Assembly: GCA_003248395.1 (NCBI GenBank)
Contig: QFNA01000119.1
Location: 1-7,911, forward strand
Source of the DNA: Citromicrobium sp.
Lineage (GTDB): Bacteria > Pseudomonadota > Alphaproteobacteria > Sphingomonadales > Sphingomonadaceae
Length of the DNA stretch: 7,911 nt
Direction: 5' to 3'
Positions 1-5,047 of the stretch are shown piece by piece. Every line of letters begins with the position of its first letter. The stretch's first letter is position 1. Made by a program: the position numbers and the translations under genes. Under the pieces are notes generated by a model. That model saw nothing but the letters and a program-made list of their open reading frames with translations, was not told the DNA's origin and did no database searches.

Positions 1-420
1 ATCCTTGCGAACACGAACACGATGACCGAAAGCCTGGCGCAGGCGACCCCGCAAATCGAGCGGACCATGGCCGAGCTGCAGGTAACGCTGCGCGAGGCGG
101 CCGAAGCGCTCGACCAGTTCGAGAAGGTGACGGCGTCCACCGACCGCGTCATCAACGAGGAAGGCGGGGCGATTGCGCGTGACCTTCGCGCGACGCTCGA
201 ATCGGCGAGCGGAGCAGCGCAGGCGCTCGAGCAGACGCTGGAGGAAGCGCGCCCGGCGACGAAGCAGTTGACCGAAAGCACGCTGCCTGCCGCGGAAGCG
301 ACGCTGCGCGACCTGCGCGCGACGAGCAAGGCACTGCGCGACGTGACCGAGAAGATCGACGAGAAGGGTGCAGGCGCGCTGCTGTCGAGCCAGCCGCTGC
401 CCGATTACGAACCTGAATGA
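1..420 (+). CDS. MCE (MlaD-like) ABC transporter substrate-binding protein, C-terminal part
   Basis: The frame is open from base 1 and ends at TGA 418-420, so this is the last 139 residues of a gene that starts outside the window. The visible part is hydrophilic and almost entirely helical, rich in Ala, Glu, Leu, Thr and Arg, with repeated units such as RDLRATLESASGAAQAL and RDLRATSKALRDV. This is the kind of long helical tail that follows the MCE beta-barrel domain in MlaD/PqiB-type periplasmic proteins. The MCE domain itself is not visible, so the assignment rests on the tail and on the next gene, an auxiliary lipoprotein of the type that accompanies MCE transporters. The expected role is shuttling phospholipid or other lipids across the periplasm with an inner-membrane ABC permease and ATPase. 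The chain ends in PLPDYEPE. An unrelated coiled-coil protein is possible but less likely. Confidence 0.75.
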   Translation: MLANTNTMTESLAQATPQIERTMAELQVTLREAAEALDQFEKVTASTDRVINEEGGAIARDLRATLESASGAAQALEQTLEEARPATKQLTESTLPAAEATLRDLRATSKALRDVTEKIDEKGAGALLSSQPLPDYEPE

Positions 421-1091
421 GGCCCGCCGAGATGAAGACGACCAAAGCCATCGCGTTTCTGGCACCGGCACTGTTGCTGGGCGGATGTATCAGCTTCGGC
501 CCGGAAACGCCCGAAAGCCTGCTGACGCTGACACCTTCGGCAACTGCGCCCGCGGGCAGCGGCGCGTCCGGCAGCGCCGAGACCGCGCTGGTGCTGAGCG
601 AGTTCGAGACGATCTCCGCGCTCGACGTGACGCGCGTGCCGGTGCAGGTCGACGACACGAAGCTGGCCTATCTGCAGGACGCCGTCTGGGTGGAAAAGCC
701 CGCGCGGTTGCTGCGTCGCCTGATCGCGGAGACCGTGCGCACGCGTTCGAACCGGCTTGTCATCGACGGCGACGATCCGGGTGTGCTGGCGGCCAACCGG
801 CTGACGGGCACGCTGCGGCAGTTTGGCTATGACGCGCGCACATCGAGCGTAGTCCTGGTGTTCGATGCGGTGCGGCCCGGCGAGGGCAGCGCCGTCACGA
901 CGCGCCGTTTCGAAGCGAGAGTCCCCGGAATTGCACCCGATGCGCAAAGCGTCGGTCCGGCGCTGAACCAGGCGGCGAACGAGGTCCGTCCCCGACCATC
1001 GGCGGGATGCAGCGCGTATCAGTCGCGCGCCGCTCTCGCAAAAGTCATGGCCGCGAGGAAATCCGATTTCCGCTTGTCGAGACGAGCCTGA
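417..1091 (+). CDS. ABC-type transport auxiliary lipoprotein, altered C-terminus
   Basis: Probable outer-membrane lipoprotein of the ABC_trans_aux/PqiC-like family, partner of the MCE protein just upstream. The ATG at 417 overlaps the upstream stop (ATGA), giving translational coupling. An in-frame ATG at 432 is an equally credible start and gives a cleaner signal peptide. Numbered from 432, residues 1-18 are a lipoprotein signal with lipobox LLGGC and lipidated Cys19. The family core follows, including LAYLQDAVWVEKPARLL (78-94), the RLTGTL strand (123-128) and RRFEARVP (158-165), up to VGPALNQAANEV (174-185). Family members usually end within about 10-15 residues of this point, in a short tail resembling VADWIG. 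Here the frame instead continues for 34 basic residues and overlaps the 3' end of the convergent ATP12 gene by 73 bases. The normal end therefore appears lost by frameshift or deletion near 984-1010. Family assignment is confident; the true C-terminus is not. Confidence 0.8.
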   Translation: MRPAEMKTTKAIAFLAPALLLGGCISFGPETPESLLTLTPSATAPAGSGASGSAETALVLSEFETISALDVTRVPVQVDDTKLAYLQDAVWVEKPARLLRRLIAETVRTRSNRLVIDGDDPGVLAANRLTGTLRQFGYDARTSSVVLVFDAVRPGEGSAVTTRRFEARVPGIAPDAQSVGPALNQAANEVRPRPSAGCSAYQSRAALAKVMAARKSDFRLSRRA

Positions 1092-1585
1092 GCCTCGTCA
1101 TCGCTGCCCCACTGCTCGGCCTGCCAATGCTCTTCGAGACTGGCGGCATCCCATAATGCCTCGCCATCGGCATCTGGCTGCAGAGCCTCGAGACCGATGC
1201 AGAGCGAGGCGGCAAGCGCAGTAAGCTGTTCGAGCGCAGCAAGGGTGAATGCGTCGTACCGGAGAAGGCGACCGCGCAGCGTGTCGAGCATTGCCGCCGG
1301 TTGGGGCCGATGGAGCACGCCGCTCACACGCACCATTGCAACACCTTCGCGCGCTTCGAAAGTTGAGAGGATGGGTTCCCACACGTCCTGCTGTCGGCGA
1401 AACAAGGGCTCGTCCGGATCGGCGCGGTAGCAGAGCGTATCGGTTTCGGCATAGCCCAGCAGCTTCTCGATGACCGCCGCAGGGTTCGGTGCAACCACGT
1501 CAAGAGCGTAATCCGCCATGTCGCGATGGCGAAACGCGGCGGGGTCGATTTGCTCACCTTGCGAACGCCATTCCGTCGCAAGCAA
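1019..1585 (-). CDS. ATP12-family F1-ATPase assembly chaperone, N-terminally truncated
   Basis: ATP12 proteins bind the F1 alpha subunit during ATP synthase assembly in Alphaproteobacteria and mitochondria. The 188 residues contain the family's conserved parts: EWRSQGEQID (5-14), MADYALDVV (23-31), then AETDTLCYRADPDEPLFRRQ (46-65), WEPIL, LAALEQLTALAASLCIGLEAL, and SLEEHWQAEQWG (149-160). Usual length is about 230-240. The only start near the family core is TTG at 1585, without a good ribosome-binding site. The frame is open only 11 codons further up, to the TGA (1619-1621) of the upstream membrane protein. Those codons read LAEL before LATEW, as expected of the family, but the roughly 40-50 residues that should precede them are absent. 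The gene may be a fragment, or a deletion may have removed its 5' end. It is last in the crcB-led unit and converges on the lipoprotein gene, overlapping it by 73 bases. Confidence 0.82.
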   Translation of the reverse strand: MLATEWRSQGEQIDPAAFRHRDMADYALDVVAPNPAAVIEKLLGYAETDTLCYRADPDEPLFRRQQDVWEPILSTFEAREGVAMVRVSGVLHRPQPAAMLDTLRGRLLRYDAFTLAALEQLTALAASLCIGLEALQPDADGEALWDAASLEEHWQAEQWGSDDEAQARLDKRKSDFLAAMTFARAARD

Positions 1586-1618
1586 TTCAGCCAGTTGTCC
1601 ACTGTTCGTAGAACCGAT

Positions 1619-1828
1619 TCATTCGCGCGTTTTCCAGTGTTTCGTAAGAAGCACCGGAAACCCGAAGAAGGCGACGAACCCGCCCACAATGAGAACGATT
1701 CCCTGCGCCTCGTTGAGACCGAGCCGGTTCGCAAAGCCAGCCATGCCGAGCAGGACAAGAGCCACGCCGAACAGGCGCGCCAGCTGGAGGATCCAGAATC
1801 GCTTCGCTGCTGACTCAGGTGCGCTCAC
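1619..1828 (-). CDS. Small two-helix membrane protein of unknown function
   Basis: A 69-residue protein starting at GTG 1828, with GGAG about 10 bases upstream. Its start lies 14 bases inside the end of the HAD phosphatase gene, so it is probably translated by coupling. It has a short polar N-terminus, a hydrophobic segment at about residues 12-32 (from LQLAR to the Gly before FAN), a loop with NRLGLNEAQG, a second hydrophobic segment at about 43-62 (GIVLIVGGFVAFFGFPVLL) and a charged tail KHWKTRE, consistent with two transmembrane helices. I do not recognise a named family. Its position between the HAD and ATP12 genes with overlapping junctions supports it being real rather than chance. It ends in the same frame as the ATP12 fragment that follows. 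Confidence 0.7.
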   Translation of the reverse strand: MSAPESAAKRFWILQLARLFGVALVLLGMAGFANRLGLNEAQGIVLIVGGFVAFFGFPVLLTKHWKTRE

Positions 1829-2474
1829 GGATCAGGGTCTCCAGTTCGTCCATCGTTTGGGCCACCGCCACCGCGCCTGCTTCGGACAACTCGCGCGGCT
1901 CGTGATAGCCCCAGCCGACGCCCACCCCCCGCACGCCGGCGGAGCGGGCCATCTCCATATCGAAGGTCGTGTCGCCGATCATGACGGCATCGGCCGGCGA
2001 AACACCCGCCTCCGCCAAGGCCGCCTCAAGCATGGCGGGATGCGGTTTCGACGGGTGACGGTCCGCGGTTTGCAGGCTCACGAAACGGTCGCGGATGCCA
2101 TGCGTCTCGAGGCAGGATTGCAAGCCGCGGTCGCTTTTTCCGGTCGCGACCGCAAGCAGCCAGCCATCGGCAGCCAGACGCTCGATCAGCGCGGCCATCC
2201 CTTCGTAGAGCGGTTCCTGCAGCTGGCCATTAGTGCGCAGATTGCGATAGTGATTCTTGTACGCATCGAGCGCGATGGCGCGCGCGTCGTCGCTCGCATC
2301 GGGAGCCAGCAGGCTAAGCGCCTGGGGCAGGCTGAGCCCGACCATCCGCCGCACGTCATTGCGTGACGGGGCGCGAAGACCGGCCGCTGCGAAGGCCGAT
2401 TCCATCGTGTCGCAAATCGCCGCCTGCCCGTCGACTAATGTTCCATCGCAATCGAAGACGGCCAGCCGGGTCAT
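1815..2474 (-). CDS. HAD-superfamily hydrolase (phosphoglycolate phosphatase-like)
   Basis: A complete 219-residue phosphatase with all four HAD motifs. Motif I is FDCDGTLVD, with nucleophile Asp8 and acid/base Asp10. Motif II is VATGKS, with Thr111. Motif III is PSKPHP, with Lys143. Motif IV is MIGDTTFDMEMA, with Mg-binding Asp168 and Asp172. A helical C1-type cap lies at roughly residues 15-85. The layout and length match the Gph/HAD-IA subfamily, which hydrolyses small phosphate esters such as 2-phosphoglycolate, nucleoside monophosphates or pyrophosphate; the substrate cannot be read from sequence. The ATG at 2474 overlaps the stop of the pseudouridine synthase gene (ATGA, 2471-2474), so the two are cotranscribed and coupled. 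The longer in-frame extension upstream is only the antisense-like shadow of that gene and is not used. Confidence 0.92.
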   Translation of the reverse strand: MTRLAVFDCDGTLVDGQAAICDTMESAFAAAGLRAPSRNDVRRMVGLSLPQALSLLAPDASDDARAIALDAYKNHYRNLRTNGQLQEPLYEGMAALIERLAADGWLLAVATGKSDRGLQSCLETHGIRDRFVSLQTADRHPSKPHPAMLEAALAEAGVSPADAVMIGDTTFDMEMARSAGVRGVGVGWGYHEPRELSEAGAVAVAQTMDELETLIRERT

Positions 2475-3583
2475 TTCTTGCGTGCCGTCGGCTTGCCACC
2501 ACCGCGTGCGCGGCGCGGGCCGCGCTGGGACTTGCGATAGTTCTTCGCATGCTGGCGGGCCTGCTGTTTCTTTTCCTCGCGCGACTTGGGCGGTGGATCG
2601 TCGCGCATCGGGGTCGCATCCGAAGCGTTCTGGTCGAAGCCGAGCTGTTCCATGCTGGTGGCAAAATGTTCGGGCAGATCGGCCGTGACATCGAGCTTTC
2701 CGCCTTCGGGCGCGTCGATGATCAGGCGGCGCGCATGAAGATGCATCTTGCGGCTGATGGCCCCGGTCAGGAAAGCATCCTTGCCGCCATATTTCCCGTC
2801 GCCGACGATGGGATGGCCCATCGCCGCGCAATGGACGCGCAGCTGGTGGGTGCGGCCGGTCATCGGCTGCAATTCGAGCCATGCGGCTTTCTTGCCTGCC
2901 GCATCGACGACCCGGTACTTCGTCTTAGCCGGCTGTCCGCCTTCGTGGTCGACGTGCATTTTTTCGCCGCCCGAGCCGGGCTGCTTGGCGAGAGCGGCCT
3001 CGATCACGCCTTCGCGGATATCGGGCACGCCGACGACCAGCGCCCAGTATATCTTCTTCGCGCTGCGCCCGGAAAAGCGTTTGGAAAAGAAGGCCGCGCT
3101 GCCGGGCGTCCGCGCCACGAGGAGCAGGCCGCTGGTATCCTTGTCGAGCCGGTGAACGAGGCGCGGGCGTGTGTCGTCACCATCAGCGATATAGGCATCG
3201 AGCAGACCGTCGACATGATTGAAAGTATTGGTGCCGCCCTGGGTCGCAAGGCCCGGAGGCTTGTTGAGCGCCAGTGCGCTGTCGGTCCGGCTGATCACCA
3301 TCCCCTCGGCCTGCTCGATTTCGGAAGGCTTGAGTTCGCGTCGCTCCTTCTGTTTCCGGTTCGGCGTATCGCCGCCCGGCGGAACCCGGATCTGCTGCCC
3401 CTGTTCGATCCGGTCGTCGGGCTTTGCGCGTTTGCCATCGACGCGCACCTGTCCGGTGCGGGCCCATTTGCTGACGGTCCCGAAACCGACCTGCGGCAGA
3501 TGCCGTTTGAACCAGCGGTCGAGCCGAATGCCGTCGTCGTCGGGTGCAACGGTGAAATTCCTTACCTCGTCGGCGGTCTTCAT
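2471..3583 (-). CDS. rluC: RluA-family 23S rRNA pseudouridine synthase (RluC-like)
   Basis: A 370-residue enzyme that isomerises uridine to pseudouridine in ribosomal RNA. An S4 RNA-binding domain occupies roughly residues 17-70 (RLDRWFKRHLP and GQVRVDGKRAKP). The RluA catalytic domain spans about 95-305 and contains NKPPGLATQGG (107-117), HRLDKDTSGLL (144-154) with catalytic Asp147, GRTHQLRVH (243-251) and GDGKYGG (261-267). The S4 domain and this length fit RluC or RluD; RluC (large-subunit positions equivalent to 955, 2504 and 2580) is the better guess, but the site specificity is inferred. The last 45 residues (about 326-370) are a strongly basic, low-complexity tail, probably an extra RNA contact. 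The ATG at 3583 overlaps the crcB stop and the gene's own stop overlaps the HAD start, so it is the second gene of a coupled unit. Confidence 0.9.
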   Translation of the reverse strand: MKTADEVRNFTVAPDDDGIRLDRWFKRHLPQVGFGTVSKWARTGQVRVDGKRAKPDDRIEQGQQIRVPPGGDTPNRKQKERRELKPSEIEQAEGMVISRTDSALALNKPPGLATQGGTNTFNHVDGLLDAYIADGDDTRPRLVHRLDKDTSGLLLVARTPGSAAFFSKRFSGRSAKKIYWALVVGVPDIREGVIEAALAKQPGSGGEKMHVDHEGGQPAKTKYRVVDAAGKKAAWLELQPMTGRTHQLRVHCAAMGHPIVGDGKYGGKDAFLTGAISRKMHLHARRLIIDAPEGGKLDVTADLPEHFATSMEQLGFDQNASDATPMRDDPPPKSREEKKQQARQHAKNYRKSQRGPRRARGGGKPTARKK

Positions 3584-3990
3584 GCCGTCATCCTCATCAG
3601 CGCGAGCCCGACCATGAGGCCCGATAGGCCAAGGGCAAACGACAGCAGGGCATAGAGCGAAGCAAAAAGATACTGGCCGCGTTCGATCAGTAGCACCATC
3701 TCGAGGCTGAACGCGCTGAAGGTGGTAAACCCGCCGAGCAAGCCGACGCCCAGGAGCAGGCGCATCTGTTCGCTGCTGCCATTGCCGTCACGGACGAGCC
3801 AGCCGGCAAGCAGGCCCATGAGCAGACTGCCCAGCGCGTTGACCGCCAGTGTCGCGAAGGGGAATGCGGAAACGATCGGCGCGCCGAGCCACTGAGTCAT
3901 GGCGCGCCCGGTCTGGTAACGCAGTGCCGCGCCTGCCCCACCGCCGATGGCGACGTGCAGCGTGGCGACGAGTGGTGAGATGTTCGACAT
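3580..3990 (-). CDS. crcB: Fluoride efflux channel CrcB/Fluc
   Basis: A 136-residue inner-membrane protein with four hydrophobic segments (about 8-24, 43-65, 78-101 and 107-131), the usual Fluc length. These channels work as antiparallel dimers that export fluoride. Visible family marks are GGAGAALRY (17-25), the TM2 Asn51 in LAVNALGS, and the TM3 break GGFTTFSAF (86-94), which forms the central Na+ site and supplies the pore Phe residues 91 and 94. I chose the ATG at 3990 because AGGG lies 9 bases upstream and the family begins just before the first helix. The frame is open 147 bases further upstream, but that part is polar and non-family-like. It heads the minus-strand unit and overlaps the pseudouridine synthase start by 4 bases. 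I found no fluoride riboswitch upstream. Confidence 0.95.
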   Translation of the reverse strand: MSNISPLVATLHVAIGGGAGAALRYQTGRAMTQWLGAPIVSAFPFATLAVNALGSLLMGLLAGWLVRDGNGSSEQMRLLLGVGLLGGFTTFSAFSLEMVLLIERGQYLFASLYALLSFALGLSGLMVGLALMRMTA

Positions 3991-4127
3991 TGATTGCGGC
4001 CCTAGCGGTTGATGGCATGGCAGGGAAGGCGCTTGCCTTTTGCATGGCGATTCCGTATGTGCGCCCCGTTCTAGCCGATCCGGAACGGATTCGGCGCGAT
4101 TTTCGTTATATTGGCGAAATAGTTTTT

Positions 4128-4135
4128 CAGGAGGC
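4128..4135 (+). promoter_or_regulatory. Orphan Shine-Dalgarno-like AGGAGG in the rpsU leader
   Basis: CAGGAGGC is a near-perfect Shine-Dalgarno match, yet no start codon follows at normal distance. The next gene start, rpsU at 4185, is 50 bases away, beyond a hairpin. The site nearest that start is a weaker GAGG at 4170-4173, 11 bases before the ATG. It could be a ribosome standby site, part of a bS21 autoregulatory leader, or chance. Confidence 0.4.
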
Positions 4136-4147
4136 AAAACCCGTCGC

Positions 4148-4165
4148 TGCGGGCTCTGGCCCGCA
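4148..4165 (+). promoter_or_regulatory. Perfect hairpin in the rpsU 5' leader
   Basis: TGCGGGC (4148-4154) and GCCCGCA (4159-4165) form a perfect, GC-rich 7-bp stem around the 4-base loop TCTG. It ends 19 bases before the rpsU start and just before the GAGG at 4170. There is no U-run after it, so it is not an intrinsic terminator. Its position between a strong Shine-Dalgarno-like site and the start suggests a translational control structure, but this is inference. Confidence 0.5.
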
Positions 4166-4184
4166 AGTCGAGGTATAGAATTTT

Positions 4185-4391
4185 ATGCAGATCATGGTTC
4201 GCGATAACAATGTTGACCAAGCCCTCCGCGCGCTCAAGAAGAAGCTGCAGCGCGAAGGCGTCTATCGCGAAATGAAGCTGCGCCGCCATTACGAAAAGCC
4301 GAGCGAGAAGCGCGCTCGTGAAAAGGCTGCCGCCGTTCGCCGCGCCCGCAAGATGGAGCGCAAGCGCATGGAGCGTGACGGCATCAAGTAA
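4185..4391 (+). CDS. rpsU: 30S ribosomal protein bS21
   Basis: A complete 68-residue basic protein of the small ribosomal subunit, which sits near the anti-Shine-Dalgarno end of 16S rRNA and helps initiation. The N-terminus (MQIMVRDNNVDQALRALKKK), the middle (REGVYREMKLRRHYEKPSEK) and the Arg/Lys-rich helix KRAREKAAAVRRARK are typical of alphaproteobacterial bS21. The ATG at 4185 is preferred over the in-frame ATG at 4194 because relatives begin with an MQ-xx-VRDNN sequence. A GAGG lies 11 bases upstream of it. The gene runs divergently from crcB across a 194-base spacer and is followed by a strong hairpin before the FKBP gene. Confidence 0.96.
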   Translation: MQIMVRDNNVDQALRALKKKLQREGVYREMKLRRHYEKPSEKRAREKAAAVRRARKMERKRMERDGIK

Positions 4392-4405
4392 GTCGCACTT
4401 GCGAC
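4392..4405 (+). repeat. Short inverted repeat directly after the rpsU stop
   Basis: GTCGC and GCGAC form a 5-bp stem with loop ACTT, beginning at the base after the rpsU stop codon. It sits 20 bases before the larger hairpin at 4426. It may protect the 3' end of the rpsU message, or be chance. Confidence 0.3.
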
Positions 4406-4425
4406 ACTATTCCAGCTAAGCCATG

Positions 4426-4452
4426 AGGGCGCGGAGAAATCCGCGCCCTTTG
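4426..4452 (+). terminator. Hairpin terminator or attenuator between rpsU and the FKBP gene
   Basis: AGGGCGCGGA (4426-4435) and TCCGCGCCCT (4440-4449) form a perfect 10-bp GC-rich stem capped by a GAAA (GNRA) tetraloop. Only three T's follow (4449-4451), so termination is likely incomplete. It ends about 20 bases before the start of the FKBP gene, which has no room for its own promoter beyond it. The simplest reading is partial termination that keeps rpsU message abundant while letting some transcription continue. Confidence 0.7.
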
Positions 4453-4471
4453 CGTATCAGGACGATTGTCA

Positions 4472-5023
4472 ATGACCGAGATTACCCGTGTCCCCTTGCA
4501 GCCGATTGCCAAGGGCTCGCTGACCAAATTGTGGATCGGCGTCATCCTCGCCATATTGCTGGGGGCCGGTGTGGCCTGGGCGGCAATGCCGCGCGGATTG
4601 AGCGTCGACGTGCTGGCCGAGGGCGAGGGGCGCACTGCCCAGATGGGCGACATCGTGTTCGCGAAATATGTCGGCTCTCTGCCCGACGGGACCGAATTCG
4701 ACCGGTCGCAGCCGAGCCCGTTCCCGCCCGGCGCGTTTCCCGATGGCACGCCCTTTCCCATCGAGGAGGGCAGCGTGATCCCCGGCTTCCTCGAAGGGCT
4801 GATGCAGGTCAAGAAGGGCGGCAAGTACCGGCTCGAAATCCCGGCGGACCAGGCCTATGGCGCGACGCCGCCACCGGGTTCGCCCATTCCGCCCAACAGC
4901 GATCTCGTGTTCGACATCGAGGTCATGGACATCCTCACGAGGGCCGAAGCGGAACAGCGTTTCCAGGCTTTGCAATCGATGATGGGTGCCCAGCAAGGAC
5001 AGGCAGCACCGCAGGCCGAGTAA
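4472..5023 (+). CDS. Membrane-anchored FKBP-type peptidyl-prolyl cis-trans isomerase
   Basis: A 183-residue folding catalyst. It has a short cytoplasmic N-terminus, one hydrophobic anchor at about residues 20-39 (LWIGVILAILLGAGVAWAAM), and an FKBP domain from about 56 to 155 facing the periplasm. Recognisable FKBP pocket elements are Tyr66 (AKYVG), FDRS (76-79), VIPGFLEGL (102-110; Phe106 stands where many FKBPs have Trp), YGATPPPGSPIPPNSDL (129-145) and FDIEVMDI (147-154). An Ala/Gln-rich tail follows. The ATG at 4472 is chosen because AGGA lies 9 bases upstream; the in-frame TTG at 4466 is less likely. It lies downstream of rpsU across a hairpin and 24 bases ahead of the DUF4153 gene, so the three probably share transcription. 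Its client proteins are unknown. Confidence 0.92.
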   Translation: MTEITRVPLQPIAKGSLTKLWIGVILAILLGAGVAWAAMPRGLSVDVLAEGEGRTAQMGDIVFAKYVGSLPDGTEFDRSQPSPFPPGAFPDGTPFPIEEGSVIPGFLEGLMQVKKGGKYRLEIPADQAYGATPPPGSPIPPNSDLVFDIEVMDILTRAEAEQRFQALQSMMGAQQGQAAPQAE

Positions 5024-5047
5024 TCTGTCCTGACAAATAGGAAGCGT

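Noticed and set aside
1518..2366. A 282-codon open frame on the plus strand opposite the HAD, membrane-protein and ATP12 genes
   Set aside because: It crosses three minus-strand genes, has no family features, and contains low-complexity His/Arg/Gln-rich translation typical of a shadow frame.
1815..2882. Longer version of the HAD protein extending upstream to 2882
   Set aside because: The extension lies inside the pseudouridine synthase gene in another frame and precedes the motif I aspartates with no family similarity; ATG 2474 with the ATGA overlap is the natural start.
2363..3655. A 430-codon open frame on the plus strand, antisense to the pseudouridine synthase and HAD start
   Set aside because: The minus strand holds clear, motif-complete genes here; the plus frame has no recognisable motif and is the usual antisense openness of GC-rich coding DNA.
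4107..4112. TATATT as the -10 element of an rpsU promoter
   Set aside because: No acceptable -35 hexamer lies 16-18 bases upstream, so the match is too weak to list.
3991..4137. Fluoride riboswitch upstream of crcB
   Set aside because: The minus-strand leader lacks the conserved GGCGATGG-like start and pseudoknot pieces I would expect; only a 5-bp stem (AAGGC/GCCTT, 4026-4039) is visible.
3991..4137. A 49-residue N-terminal extension of CrcB from an upstream ATG at 4137
   Set aside because: The extra residues are polar and Pro/Arg-rich, unlike the family, and the ATG at 3990 has a well-placed AGGG.
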